The notes under the pieces are model-generated. The model worked only from the letters and a program-made list of their open reading frames with translations, did not search any database and was not told the DNA's origin. From Oribacterium sinus (GTDB taxonomy: Bacteria; Bacillota; Clostridia; Lachnospirales; Lachnospiraceae), in contig NZ_JACHHH010000002.1 of assembly GCF_014202695.1 (NCBI RefSeq), positions 124,001 through 188,000 on the forward strand: 64,000 bases of DNA, in the 5' to 3' direction. This document shows positions 9,601 through 17,467 of the stretch, in pieces; the first letter of the stretch is position 1, and every line of letters begins with the position of its first letter. The position numbers and the translations under genes are program-made.

Positions 9601-9720
9601 CAGGGGCTGGCCTTGGTAAATGTAGGAGGATTGGTGGCATCCACCTTGCTGGCATTGCTTCTACTTCCGGTGTACTACATGATTATCTATGGCAGGAAAA
9701 AACATATGATAAAAGTTTAA
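6667..9720 (+). CDS. RND-family efflux transporter (AcrB/SwrC-like)
   Basis: Proton-driven multidrug/lipid exporter of 1017 residues, typical for the family. It has an N-terminal membrane helix (LRRPVTTFLVVITLIFFGF) and the first porter domain. TM2-6 follow, including GVGMMVDNSIVVLEAC, which supplies the Asp of the proton relay. The second porter domain and TM8-12 (GTVVNNGILYVDTVNQ and MTTLTTVLSMIPMALGFG) complete the duplicated architecture. In Firmicutes such proteins (for example SwrC) export surfactants and cationic compounds. It is co-transcribed with the adaptor and the TetR regulator. Confidence 0.95.
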   Translation: MLSMTKFVLRRPVTTFLVVITLIFFGFMSFTTMKMELLPNMNFPYLIVTTTYPGASPEDVDELVTKPVEEEVSLLSDVKQVRSQSNENFSMVIVRYNYGTNMTKAYDSLKKKMDAIKSSLPEDAKDISIMEVDINARPGMVLSINNKNESQLYNYVENNIRPEFEKLSTVASLSLSGGQESYVRVELSPEKLQQYHLTMEQVVGMIQAAKFTYPAGSTKVGDQELSISTAQDYSTIEELRKLPITTGTGNTLTLSDLATVGSALSDKSSIGRYNGEETITLSLNKLQSKSDIAMSKDVNTLIKKLEGKNPNLEIHVISDSADSIKSSLSSVFQTMIMAVVISMLIIFLFFGDIKASLIVGSSIPLAILGAVVFMGAMGYSLNMLTLSALVLGVGMMVDNSIVVLEACFRAMDDYGEQQRSLREAAIDSVRVVGASVFGGTLTTCVVFLPLGFLQGISGQYFKPLGFTIVFCMVASLISAVTIVPLCFTLYKPKENSKAVAYRGVRLLQDVYRNTISKFLRHKKVVLVATAGILVISLFLATQLRTELMADIDTGTVEIGITQKPGLSIEEKERVIKELEELVAKDPDTDRYTATAGGSALSALYGGSTDPTITVYLKKDRSMKTKEKVKAWKKALENRSQEVLSIKSVSDTSMSGGDYSLGNNYEIIIQGSDLEELQRKSNELLSLLQKQSSLTGIHSSLENAAPLLQVKVDPIKAAAEGLSPIQIAQSLNTDLTGKKAMKMTVEGQKVDVWVNYPKDQFDSLEKVKSIRFTTPTGAQVSLESLATVKYADSPASIEREDKKYQATITANYTDSATSNTKAEIDELVGKNLGENISVVANSQTQSMNEEFADLFRAIAIAVFLVFVVMAAQFESTRFSFMVMTTIPFSLIGSFGLLWLFDATLSMTSLLGFLMLVGTVVNNGILYVDTVNQYRQEMPLEKALTESGATRLRPILMTTLTTVLSMIPMALGFGDNGALMQGLALVNVGGLVASTLLALLLLPVYYMIIYGRKKHMIKV

Positions 9721-9873
9721 AGCCGACGGCGCAGCTTTGGTGCATAGCGTAAGGCGATATTTGGCAGGATAGTTGAAACTTATTTAGGAAAAAGAACACC
9801 AAAAGTTCACAGGATTGACGATTTTCGTTAAGAAATTCCGAGGAATATTATGTTATAGTAGAGAAGACTCCTT

Positions 9874-10023
9874 TTCTCTTAGTAGGGGCTGTAAGGAATA
9901 AATCATTCACTTTCTGCAGTACAGGGCTAAAATTGGGGCGGGCTCAGATTGCCCCCATCTTAGCCCCGTACTGCATAAAGGTAATTTGAATTTTATAAAC
10001 CTTGCAGCCCCATGCTTAGAGAA
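9874..10023. repeat. Palindromic element, short form (copy A)
   Basis: Nested inverted repeats lie in the leader of the first TolC-like gene. The outer arms are about 9874-9895 and 10000-10023 (GGGGCTGTAAGG / CCTTGCAGCCCC). The inner arms are TGCAGTACAGGGCTAA (9915-9930) and TTAGCCCCGTACTGCA (9960-9975). The centre, read on the minus strand, contains GGGCAATCTGAGCCCGC. That block is shared with copy B near 21.3 kb. This copy lacks the second half of the core seen in the other three. Confidence 0.75.
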
Positions 10024-10049
10024 TCAGAGATTTTTTTTAGGAGAAGAAA

Positions 10050-11252
10050 ATGAGAAAAAAGGGATATCCTATTAGTATAGCAATTGTTTTAGCGAGCCTG
10101 TCCTTTACCATGCCTGCCATGGCACAGAAGGTACCGGGCTTTTCCGATAATGTTTCCGTGGATCAGATGCAGACTTCCTTTGAACGGCAGCGTTCCGAGG
10201 AGGAGTGGGCAAAGCTTCGGGACAATGTGATTTCCTGGGAAGAAATCGGGGACTTGGTACACGAGTACAACCCTACCGTATCCAGTCTTTGGAGAAACTT
10301 CCGGGAAAGTGACAGCAAGGGCAGCTACAATGTCAATGTAGAGGATGCCAGAAATCAGGTGGAAGAAGCCTATGAAAAGGCATTGTCCGCAGCAGACGGA
10401 AACAGTGTGGCGGAGGCTCTGGCAGAAATGCAGTATCAGACCGACAGCAGCAATTTTTCCGCAGACACCGTGGCACAGAACGCAGACCGGGAGATTGCCA
10501 AGCTTTCCGTGGAGCAAACCGAGCAGAATACTATTGAGACCATTAAAAAGTCCTTCATTAGCAGAGAAAGCACCGGACTTCAAAAGCAAATCGATGCCTT
10601 ATCTTTAGCAGATGCGAAAAGTGCACAGGAAAGCACCGAGAGAAAGAAAGCTATCGGAAAGGCCACCCAGATTGATGTGCTGACTGCTAAGGAAGCCTAT
10701 GACCAGGCGAATCTGAGTCTTACGAAGAACAATTCCGCCTTTGATAAGATGACGGAGCTTTTACGGGTGAACCTGGGCTGGAAAGCTAGTGACACTCCGG
10801 AGATGCCTGTAATTCCAAGCCTTAGTGCGGAGCAGCTGGCGACAGTGAATTTAGAGGAAGATAGTAAGACGGCTTTACAGAATAACTATAGTCTTCGGAT
10901 TTTAGAAAGAAAGCTAAACCTTTCCACAGGAGATGCCAACCGACAGAATCTGACAAGAAGCATTTCCGCAGCAAAGGAAAAGATTCAGTCCGATATGCTT
11001 TCCCGCTACCAAAGCTTAAAGCAGGCAGAGGAGGCGAAAAGACAGGCGGAGCTGCAGGCTTCCAACGCACAGCAGGCTTACCAAAAGGCAGAGCGTGGAT
11101 ATAAGCTGGGAAGTGTAAGCCGAGTGGATTTTGAAAAGGCGAAAAATGCTGCCGATACTGCAAGTCTTCAAAAGCAGCAGGCGGATTTGAAGCTTTATGA
11201 AGAATATTTGGATTATCAGGCCGGAAAGAATGGTTTGGCGACGGCAGAGTAA
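10050..11252 (+). CDS. TolC-family (outer-membrane efflux-like) protein 1
   Basis: The 400-residue secreted protein has a signal peptide (1-25, ending MAQ) and a mature part of long heptad-rich helices, as in the TolC/OEP family (YQSLKQAEEAKRQAELQASN, then a VSRVDFEKAKNA-type repeat end). The start has an AGGAGAAG site. A following paralogue shares the opening pattern DNxISxxEIxDLV. Proteins of this family occur in some single-membrane Firmicutes beside RND genes. I infer that it extends the pump through the wall or forms a wall-associated coiled coil; an outer-membrane channel role would need an outer membrane. Confidence 0.8.
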   Translation: MRKKGYPISIAIVLASLSFTMPAMAQKVPGFSDNVSVDQMQTSFERQRSEEEWAKLRDNVISWEEIGDLVHEYNPTVSSLWRNFRESDSKGSYNVNVEDARNQVEEAYEKALSAADGNSVAEALAEMQYQTDSSNFSADTVAQNADREIAKLSVEQTEQNTIETIKKSFISRESTGLQKQIDALSLADAKSAQESTERKKAIGKATQIDVLTAKEAYDQANLSLTKNNSAFDKMTELLRVNLGWKASDTPEMPVIPSLSAEQLATVNLEEDSKTALQNNYSLRILERKLNLSTGDANRQNLTRSISAAKEKIQSDMLSRYQSLKQAEEAKRQAELQASNAQQAYQKAERGYKLGSVSRVDFEKAKNAADTASLQKQQADLKLYEEYLDYQAGKNGLATAE

Positions 11253-11276
11253 GAGAAAGGATACATTGAATCTTTT

Positions 11277-12527
11277 ATGGAGAAGAAAAAGAATAAGATA
11301 AAATCCGCATTTGCTCTGGCTTTGAGCCTAGGGCTTCTCTGTCAAAGCTTCCCTGCTTTCGCAGAGGAGAAGCCTTGGGATGTGAATGACAACATCATTT
11401 CCTTCAGAGAAATCCCGGATCTTGTGGACCAATTCAGTACCGTGGCCAAGATGGAGCAGGATGCTTTGGCGCAAAGCACCGGCGGTATGGCTTCCGTACA
11501 AAAGGCGGTAAAGGACGAAAAGGCTGATATACTGGCGAATTTGCAGGAGAGCATTGACAGCTTAAAGGAGCAGAAGCAGGATACTACAGACCCTACGACC
11601 AAGGCTTTTTTGCAAAGCCAGATCAATCAGTTAGAAAAGGTAAAGAACAGCAAGAAGATTTTACCGGATATAGACAGCAGTCTGGCAGAGGTGAATCAAG
11701 GCCTGGTGCAGCTTTCCGAGACGGAAAAAAATATGAAGAAGGCGGAAGCCAAGACGGAAAAGGCGGTGAAGTCCGGATTTTATACCGGAAAAAAGCTCTT
11801 AAGTGACGGTATGCAAAATCTTTATTTCAGTGCCATTTCCTTGGAAAACAATAAGACGATGCTGGAAAAAAGAGTGGCCATGTTACAGGCAGGCTTAGAA
11901 AAGACGGAAAGACAGGCGCGCCTCGGACAGGCTACGGCAAATGATGTGAGCGCGGCAAAGCTTGCTTTGGACGGTGCGCAGTCAGATTTGCAAAAGGCTA
12001 AGGACGGTCTGGAAAGCATGAAGAGAAATATGGGGCTGAGCCTTGGATGGAGTATGAATACTTACTCTGCCATTCAGTTCGAAGCCATTCCCGACTATCC
12101 AAGAAATTATCTGTCAACAAGAGACTGGGGAAAGGACATTGATTCCGCCCTAAGTCATAACAGTGAACTGGGCAGTATTCTCCGCGTAAAGGATAATAAC
12201 ATTACCGGCTGGACGGAGAAGAAACAGAGTCAAAAGGAAAAAGAGCAGCAGATTCGAGTTTCCATGGAGGAGCTCAGACGGAATATTAGCGAAGCGGAAG
12301 CGGCATTAAATGCGGCAGAATCCGTTTCAGAGCTTGCCCGTTTACAAAAGGAAAAAGCAGAGCGGATGAATGCTCTGGGGCTTTTGGGAAGGGCGGATTT
12401 CCAAGGCTTATCCTTAGAAGCCTTATCCAAGGAAAATGCAGCAACCCAGGCAAAACTGGATTATAATCAGGCGGTCTTCCAATACGAAGAAGCGGTCGAG
12501 AGAGGGATACTTTCCACGGGGGAGTAA
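11277..12527 (+). CDS. TolC-family (outer-membrane efflux-like) protein 2
   Basis: The 416-residue paralogue of the preceding gene lies 24 bp downstream. It has a signal peptide (about 1-29, ending FAFAEE-like AFAEE) and the shared motif NIISFREIPDLV just after cleavage. Coiled-coil segments include LENNKTMLEKRVAMLQAGLE and AEAALNAAESVSELARLQKE. The two genes look like an old tandem duplication, and their products may form mixed oligomers with the RND adaptor. Compared with Gram-negative TolC, the beta-strand barrel signature is not obvious to me. Confidence 0.78.
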   Translation: MEKKKNKIKSAFALALSLGLLCQSFPAFAEEKPWDVNDNIISFREIPDLVDQFSTVAKMEQDALAQSTGGMASVQKAVKDEKADILANLQESIDSLKEQKQDTTDPTTKAFLQSQINQLEKVKNSKKILPDIDSSLAEVNQGLVQLSETEKNMKKAEAKTEKAVKSGFYTGKKLLSDGMQNLYFSAISLENNKTMLEKRVAMLQAGLEKTERQARLGQATANDVSAAKLALDGAQSDLQKAKDGLESMKRNMGLSLGWSMNTYSAIQFEAIPDYPRNYLSTRDWGKDIDSALSHNSELGSILRVKDNNITGWTEKKQSQKEKEQQIRVSMEELRRNISEAEAALNAAESVSELARLQKEKAERMNALGLLGRADFQGLSLEALSKENAATQAKLDYNQAVFQYEEAVERGILSTGE

Positions 12528-12542
12528 TCCCTCTCTTTTTTT
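12499..12542 (+). terminator. Intrinsic terminator after the TolC-like pair
   Basis: AGAGAGGGAT (12499-12508) pairs with ATCCCTCTCT (12527-12536) and runs into a seven-T tract. The hairpin overlaps the last codons and stop of the gene. Confidence 0.9.
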
Positions 12543-12703
12543 GGACAGCAGATATAGGAATCTCATGAAAATCCTTATGTGCAGAAGGCCTTATATTTCA
12601 GGAGGGATGAAACGTATTTTTTAAGAAAAGCTTATCCGAATGTGGAGTATAGGAGATTGAAGCGTTTTGTGTTATAACGGAAGAAACTGAAGAAAAATTC
12701 CAA

Positions 12704-12732
12704 TAGCCAGAATGTATGTTCTGTGATATAAT
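12704..12732 (+). promoter_or_regulatory. recA promoter with SOS-box-like palindrome
   Basis: TATAAT (12727-12732) is the -10. The spacer holds GAATGTATGTTC (12710-12721), which matches the Gram-positive LexA (Cheo) core GAAC-N4-GTTC at 7 of 8 positions. The -35 is poor (TAGCCA). This is consistent with damage-inducible recA; no lexA gene is in the window. Confidence 0.6.
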
Positions 12733-12834
12733 CTCTCGGCAAGCAGAAAACTAAGAAATAAAGGGAAAGAACAGTAGTCGGTAAGAAGCTAAAACCGATA
12801 CAAGTAAGAATACAAAAAGTAAAGGAAGAAAATC

Positions 12835-13962
12835 ATGGCAAACAAAGTAAGCAAGGCTCCTGTGGTAGCATTGGAAGATAGGGATGAAAAGTTAAAGGCG
12901 CTGGATGCGGCTCTAAGCAAGATTGAAAAGGACTGCGGAAAGGGTTCCGTAATGAAGCTGGGAGATTCCGGAGTGAATAAGGACATCTCTGTAGTGCCCA
13001 CCGGTTCCTTATCTGTGGACATTGCTCTTGGAGCGGGCGGTTTCCCAAGGGGACGTATTATCGAGATCTACGGACCGGAATCCTCCGGTAAGACCACTCT
13101 CGCCCTTCATGCAGTGGCAGAAGTACAAAAGCGCGGAGGAATTGCTGCCTTTATTGATGCGGAGCATGCTTTGGATCCCCGCTATGCTCAGGCTATCGGT
13201 GTGGACATTGATAACCTCTATGTGGCACAGCCGGATTCCGGAGAGCAGGCCTTAGATATTGTGGAGACCATGGTTCGTTCCGGAGCGATGGACATTTTGG
13301 TTGTGGACTCCGTGGCGGCACTGGTACCGAAGGCGGAGATTGACGGAGAGATGGGAGACAGTCATGTGGGCTTACAGGCTCGTTTGATGTCCATGGCTTT
13401 AAGAAAGCTCACCGCTATTATTGCCAAGTCCAACTGTATCCTTATCTTTATCAACCAGTTAAGAGAAAAGGTCGGTGTGATGTTCGGTAATCCGGAAACT
13501 ACTACCGGCGGACGTGCCTTGAAGTTCTATGCCTCTGTTCGTGTAGATATTAGAAAGGGAGAAAGCATTAAGACCGGAGACGGAGATTTCAGCGGAGCCC
13601 GTACCAAGGTGAAGATTTCCAAGAATAAGATTGCCCCTCCCTTTAAGAATGCGGAGTTTGATATTAGCTTCGGTTCCGGAATTTCCAAGGAAGGAGAAAT
13701 TCTGGACCTGGCAGTAGAAAAGAAGATGATTGAGAAGAGCGGTGCATGGTTTGCCTACAACGGAGATAAGATTGGACAGGGCCGTGAGAATGCCAAGGCC
13801 TTTTTAAAGAGTCATCCCAGAATTATGGCGGATCTGGAAATTCAGCTTCGTAAGGAATACGGCTTAAAGGAAGACCCTTATTTGGAAGAGGTTTTAGCTT
13901 TTGTTCCGGAGGATGAGGATATGGATCTTACGGTTAGCCTGGCAGAGGAAACTGAGGAATAA
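12835..13962 (+). CDS. recA: Recombinase A
   Basis: ATP-dependent strand-exchange protein for homologous recombination and SOS co-protease activity. The 375 residues include Walker A GPESSGKT (80-87), [11 protein letters not shown], the Walker [17 protein letters not shown], the L1/L2 loop regions ([31 protein letters not shown]) and an acidic C-tail. It stands in its own unit between two terminators, with the SOS-like promoter upstream and recX downstream. Confidence 0.98.
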   Translation: MANKVSKAPVVALEDRDEKLKALDAALSKIEKDCGKGSVMKLGDSGVNKDISVVPTGSLSVDIALGAGGFPRGRIIEIYGPESSGKTTLALHAVAEVQKRGGIAAFIDAEHALDPRYAQAIGVDIDNLYVAQPDSGEQALDIVETMVRSGAMDILVVDSVAALVPKAEIDGEMGDSHVGLQARLMSMALRKLTAIIAKSNCILIFINQLREKVGVMFGNPETTTGGRALKFYASVRVDIRKGESIKTGDGDFSGARTKVKISKNKIAPPFKNAEFDISFGSGISKEGEILDLAVEKKMIEKSGAWFAYNGDKIGQGRENAKAFLKSHPRIMADLEIQLRKEYGLKEDPYLEEVLAFVPEDEDMDLTVSLAEETEE

Positions 13963-13974
13963 GATTTGTTTTAT

Positions 13975-14004
13975 GGGGGAGTGCGTAAGGCAGTCCCCTT
14001 TTTT
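13975..14004 (+). terminator. recA terminator
   Basis: GGGGA (13976-13980) pairs with TCCCC (13994-13998), followed by six T. It may be leaky and allow partial read-through into recX. Confidence 0.7.
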
Positions 14005-14118
14005 ATCAAAAGATATTTATTCTATATAGAAAAATTTTATAAAAAGTTATTGTATAAAAGGATGTGCCATAAAAAGAAATACAACATTTGTGGACGCTTG
14101 TGTAATAGGAGGCAAAGG

Positions 14119-14841
14119 GTGAAGGAATGGAATCCGGAGGAATTTCTTCGGGAACAGGCAGCAAGAAAACAAAAGGATAAAAAAGAAAGAAAGGAAAGAA
14201 AGGAAGGGAAAGCGGAAGAAGAACAATGGGAAGAAGTGGAAGCGGAAAACAGAGCGCCGACTTCCGTTATTTTTTCTTTGAAGGATACTGAGCCTGCTGA
14301 AATCGTCCTGAACCCCTTACGAAGAGAAAGTCTATCCGAAGAGGAAAGGCTTTATCAGCGTTGTAAGGAAAGAAGCCTCTATCTCTTAACAGGGGCGGCT
14401 AAGACGGAACGGAGACTTCGGGAAAAACTGCAAAAGTCCGAGCATTATACGGAAGAAATCATTGAAAGAACTCTTTCTTTCCTAAAGGAATACGACTATA
14501 TCAACGACTACCGCTATTGTATGCAATATTTGGAGGAAAATGCCCATCGCCGTTCCGCAAAGGATATGCAGAGTAAGCTCTATGGTAGGGGCGTTGACGG
14601 TACTGTGATTCGAGAAGCCTTGGAAGATTTTCAAAGAAAGCATAGAGAAGAGGGAGTGGAGAACTCCTTCGAAGAGCAAGAAGAAACTAATCCGGAAAGA
14701 ATTGCTTTAAGGCGCTGGCTGGAGAAGAAAAGTAGAAACATGGATTTATCGGATTGGAAGGAGAGGCAGAAGCTTACAGCCTCCCTGCTTCGAAAAGGAT
14801 TTTCTTACAGTATGATTCAGGAATATTTGCAGGAGGAGTAG
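14119..14841 (+). CDS. recX: RecX-family regulator of RecA
   Basis: Inhibits RecA filament growth. I choose the GTG at 14119 because AGGAGG (14107-14112) sits six bases before it. The longer open frame from 13966 crosses the recA terminator and reads as non-coding. The 240-residue product has a charged Lys/Glu-rich N-terminal extension (1-55). Three RecX-type helical repeats follow (ERLYQRCKERSLYLLTGAAK, RLREKLQKSEHYTEEIIERT, FLKEYDYINDYRYCMQYLEE), with a further repeat in the C-terminal half. Position next to recA supports the call. Confidence 0.85.
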   Translation: MKEWNPEEFLREQAARKQKDKKERKERKEGKAEEEQWEEVEAENRAPTSVIFSLKDTEPAEIVLNPLRRESLSEEERLYQRCKERSLYLLTGAAKTERRLREKLQKSEHYTEEIIERTLSFLKEYDYINDYRYCMQYLEENAHRRSAKDMQSKLYGRGVDGTVIREALEDFQRKHREEGVENSFEEQEETNPERIALRRWLEKKSRNMDLSDWKERQKLTASLLRKGFSYSMIQEYLQEE

Positions 14842-14934
14842 AAAACTATAAACAATAGAGGATATATTTTCCAAACCTAAGTGAGAAGTTATCACTTGGG
14901 TAATACAGATAAAGTATATCGGAAGGGGAAGTTT

Positions 14935-15942
14935 ATGGAGGAATCAAAAGAAAAAAATATTGTAATAGATAAAAATACAATTAAAGAAAAGGTTTTCAAG
15001 ATTAGACATCAAAAGGTTATGCTTGATTTTGAACTGGCTGAAATATATGGTTATTCTACAAAGAGATTTAATGAACAAGTGAAAAACAATGCTGACAAGT
15101 TTGATGAAGATTTTATGTTTCAACTATCAAAGGATGAGTGGGAAATTTTGAGGTCGAAAAATTCGACCTCAAATTCAGAGCAGGGATCCGGCGGTAGAAG
15201 ATATCTCCCCTACGCTTTTACAGAGCAAGGAATTTATATGCTAATGACTGTGTTAAAAGGGGAACTTGCCACAAAACAAAGCAAGGCATTGATACGAATG
15301 TTTAAGCAGATGAAGGATTTCCTTGTTGAAAACAGTGAGTTTATCGATGCCAAAGCGTTTATACAAGTAGCAGCACAGACGACACAGAATACCAGAGATA
15401 TAGCAACACTTAATAATAAGATAAGCACTTTGGCATCAAAGGAAGACTTTAAAAAAGTAATGGATAACTTTATAGATCCGAATAGCTATAAACATTTTCT
15501 GCTGATGAACGGAGAGAAGATTGAAGCTGATCTTGCCTATACTACAGTATATAAGTCTGCAAAGAAAAGCATTTTCTTAATTGATAACTACATAGGTCTA
15601 AAAACACTGGAATTATTGAGAGCTGCTAAGGATAATGTTGAAATTATAGTCTTTAGCGAAAATTTGAAAAACAAGGATATGCTCACGCGGAGTATTTTAA
15701 ATGACTTTAAACAAGATTATCCCAACATCCAATTGAAAATAAAAAACGCAGGAACAATGTATCATGATAGATATCTTGCTATTGACTATGGTACAAATCA
15801 TGAAGCTTTTTATTTTTGTGGAGCATCTTCGAAAGATGCAGGAAATAAAATATCTACAATATCCAAAATAGAAGAGTCTTTAAGAGATATGTATCATGAC
15901 CTGTTTAAAGGAATGCTAAATAATGCAGACTTACAAATTTAA
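14935..15942 (+). CDS. ORF6N-domain protein with PLD-like C-terminal region
   Basis: The start at 14935 has a GGAAGGGG site; the upstream GTG at 14881 lacks one. The 335-residue product begins with an ORF6N DNA-binding domain (about 20-110: KIRHQKVMLDFELAEIYGY, then GGRRYLPYAFTEQGIYML). The C-terminal half (about 185-325) has a phospholipase-D-like layout (SIFLIDNYIGLKTLELL and MYHDRYLAIDYG) but HDR where HKD would be expected. Such proteins are typical of phage and mobile DNA. It is more AT-rich than its neighbours and sits alone between recX and trxA, which suggests acquisition. Confidence 0.8.
   Translation: MEESKEKNIVIDKNTIKEKVFKIRHQKVMLDFELAEIYGYSTKRFNEQVKNNADKFDEDFMFQLSKDEWEILRSKNSTSNSEQGSGGRRYLPYAFTEQGIYMLMTVLKGELATKQSKALIRMFKQMKDFLVENSEFIDAKAFIQVAAQTTQNTRDIATLNNKISTLASKEDFKKVMDNFIDPNSYKHFLLMNGEKIEADLAYTTVYKSAKKSIFLIDNYIGLKTLELLRAAKDNVEIIVFSENLKNKDMLTRSILNDFKQDYPNIQLKIKNAGTMYHDRYLAIDYGTNHEAFYFCGASSKDAGNKISTISKIEESLRDMYHDLFKGMLNNADLQI
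15148..15172. repeat. Perfect palindrome inside the ORF6N gene
   Basis: TTGAGGTCGAA-AAA-TTCGACCTCAA, with 11-bp arms, encodes the residues around LRSKNSTSN just before the conserved GGRRYLPYAF block. It may be a binding site for the protein itself or a translational hairpin. Confidence 0.8.
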
Positions 15943-15993
15943 TGCTATACAGGAGGATATTCTGTACTTTATAAACTCTTTAGAAATGGAAAC

Positions 15994-16022
15994 TTGACAT
16001 ATCCTATTTAATTGCGTACAAT
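15994..16022 (+). promoter_or_regulatory. trxA promoter
   Basis: TTGACA (15994-15999), 17-base spacer, TACAAT (16017-16022); the start codon lies about 57 bases downstream. Confidence 0.75.
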
Positions 16023-16078
16023 CAAACCTGTAAAGAAAATCAATAATCACTTTTATAATTGTTTAAGGAGGAATGAAT

Positions 16079-16387
16079 ATGTCAGCACCAAATATTACTG
16101 CAGCAGAGTTTGAAGAGAAGGTACTACAGTCCAAGGAGCCGGTATTAGTGGATTTCTGGGCAGAATGGTGTGGACCTTGTAAGATGCTTTCTCCAATTAT
16201 CGGAGAGATTGCAGCTGAGGCACAGGGCTTTAAGGTATACGCGGTTAATGCCGATGAAGAGCAGGATTTGATGGCTCGCTACGGTGTTCGTGCTATCCCA
16301 ACCTTAATCGTATTTAAGGATGGCCAGGTCTACAAGCAGAATACAGGATTTATTCAGAAGGAACAGGTTTTAGATCTTTTAAAGTAA
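16079..16387 (+). CDS. trxA: Thioredoxin
   Basis: Small dithiol reductant of 102 residues with the WCGPC active site (about 26-30), the cis-Pro loop AIPTLIVF and the fold end GFIQKEQVLDLL. An ATG at 16073 is also in frame but abuts the AAGGAGGA site. The ATG at 16079 gives normal spacing, so I use it. The reductase that recycles it follows 165 bp downstream. Confidence 0.96.
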   Translation: MSAPNITAAEFEEKVLQSKEPVLVDFWAEWCGPCKMLSPIIGEIAAEAQGFKVYAVNADEEQDLMARYGVRAIPTLIVFKDGQVYKQNTGFIQKEQVLDLLK

Positions 16388-16491
16388 TTTAACGGAGCAT
16401 ATTTTCTTTAAAGAAGGAAAGCAGTCTATTCTTTAGGGAAGATGAGTAGTTTGGGTCATAAGATATATCCTCTATAAGGAGGGGAAGAAGA

Positions 16492-16514
16492 GGGTGACTG
16501 CGGTCGCCCTTTTC
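16492..16514 (+). terminator. Hairpin terminator between trxA and trxB
   Basis: GGGTGAC-TGCG-GTCGCCC (one G.T pair) followed by TTTTCTT. It would separate trxA transcripts from trxB. Confidence 0.65.
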
Positions 16515-16552
16515 TTGTAGAAAAGCAGAGTCATAGAAAGGAAAGAAAAACA

Positions 16553-17467
16553 ATGCATGATATTATCATTGTAGGGGCGGGAACAGCGGGATTATCCGCT
16601 GCTATTTACGGACTGAGAGCCGGAAAAAGCGTATTGGTTTTAGAGCAGGCTTCATACGGCGGTCAGATTATCAACACTCCGGAAATTGAAAACTATCCGG
16701 CTATCCAGAAGATTTCCGGCTTTGAATTTGCTACAAACCTTTATAATCAGGCGAAAAATCTGGGAGCGGAGTTTGCTTTTGAAAAGGTTGAGGGAATCGA
16801 AGACAAGGGACAGTTTAAGGAAGTAAAGACCAAGGACAAGAGCTACGAAGGAAAAACCGTAATCCTTGCTACCGGTGCCAAGAACAGAAGCCTTGGCGTG
16901 GAAAAGGAAGAGGAGCTGGTGGGAAAGGGCATTTCCTACTGTGCAACCTGTGACGGAATGTTCTACCGTGGCAAGGTGGTAGCAGTAAACGGCGGTGGAA
17001 ACACAGCAGTAGAGGATGCTACCTTCCTTTCCGATTATGTGCAGAAGGTTTATGTGATTCACCGAAGAGACGAATTCAGAGCGGACAAGGCGGAAGTAGA
17101 TCGTTTGGTTGCAAAGCCCAATGTGGAACTGGTTTTGAATTCCACCGTAAAGAAGCTGGAAAGTGATGCTTCCGGCTTAACCGGTGTTGTAGTAGAGAAT
17201 AAGAACGGAGAGGAAAGAACCCTGAAGGTGGACGGTTTATTTGTGGCCATTGGACAGGCACCGGACAATCAGGCTTTCTCTGAACTGGTAGAATTAGACG
17301 GTAAGGGATACATTTCTGCAGGAGAAAGTACCTTGACCAAGACTCCCGGCATTTTCACCGCAGGAGATTGCAGAACCAAGGCAATCCGCCAGCTGGCAAC
17401 AGCAGCTTCCGACGGTGCCGTAGCAGGACTTGCAGCAGTAAGCTATATCAACGAAAAAGGACTATAA
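16553..17467 (+). CDS. trxB: Thioredoxin-disulfide reductase
   Basis: FAD/NADPH enzyme of 304 residues that reduces thioredoxin. It shows the FAD-binding GAGTAGLSAA (8-17), redox centre CATC (C130, C133), NAD(P)-binding GGGNTAVEDA and the FAD-closing TPGIFTAGDCR. A MarR-type regulator gene begins directly after its stop codon, so both are in one transcript. Confidence 0.96.
   Translation: MHDIIIVGAGTAGLSAAIYGLRAGKSVLVLEQASYGGQIINTPEIENYPAIQKISGFEFATNLYNQAKNLGAEFAFEKVEGIEDKGQFKEVKTKDKSYEGKTVILATGAKNRSLGVEKEEELVGKGISYCATCDGMFYRGKVVAVNGGGNTAVEDATFLSDYVQKVYVIHRRDEFRADKAEVDRLVAKPNVELVLNSTVKKLESDASGLTGVVVENKNGEERTLKVDGLFVAIGQAPDNQAFSELVELDGKGYISAGESTLTKTPGIFTAGDCRTKAIRQLATAASDGAVAGLAAVSYINEKGL

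Noticed and set aside
13966-14118. N-terminal extension of RecX
   Set aside because: The frame crosses the recA terminator, and AGGAGG marks the GTG at 14119 as the start.
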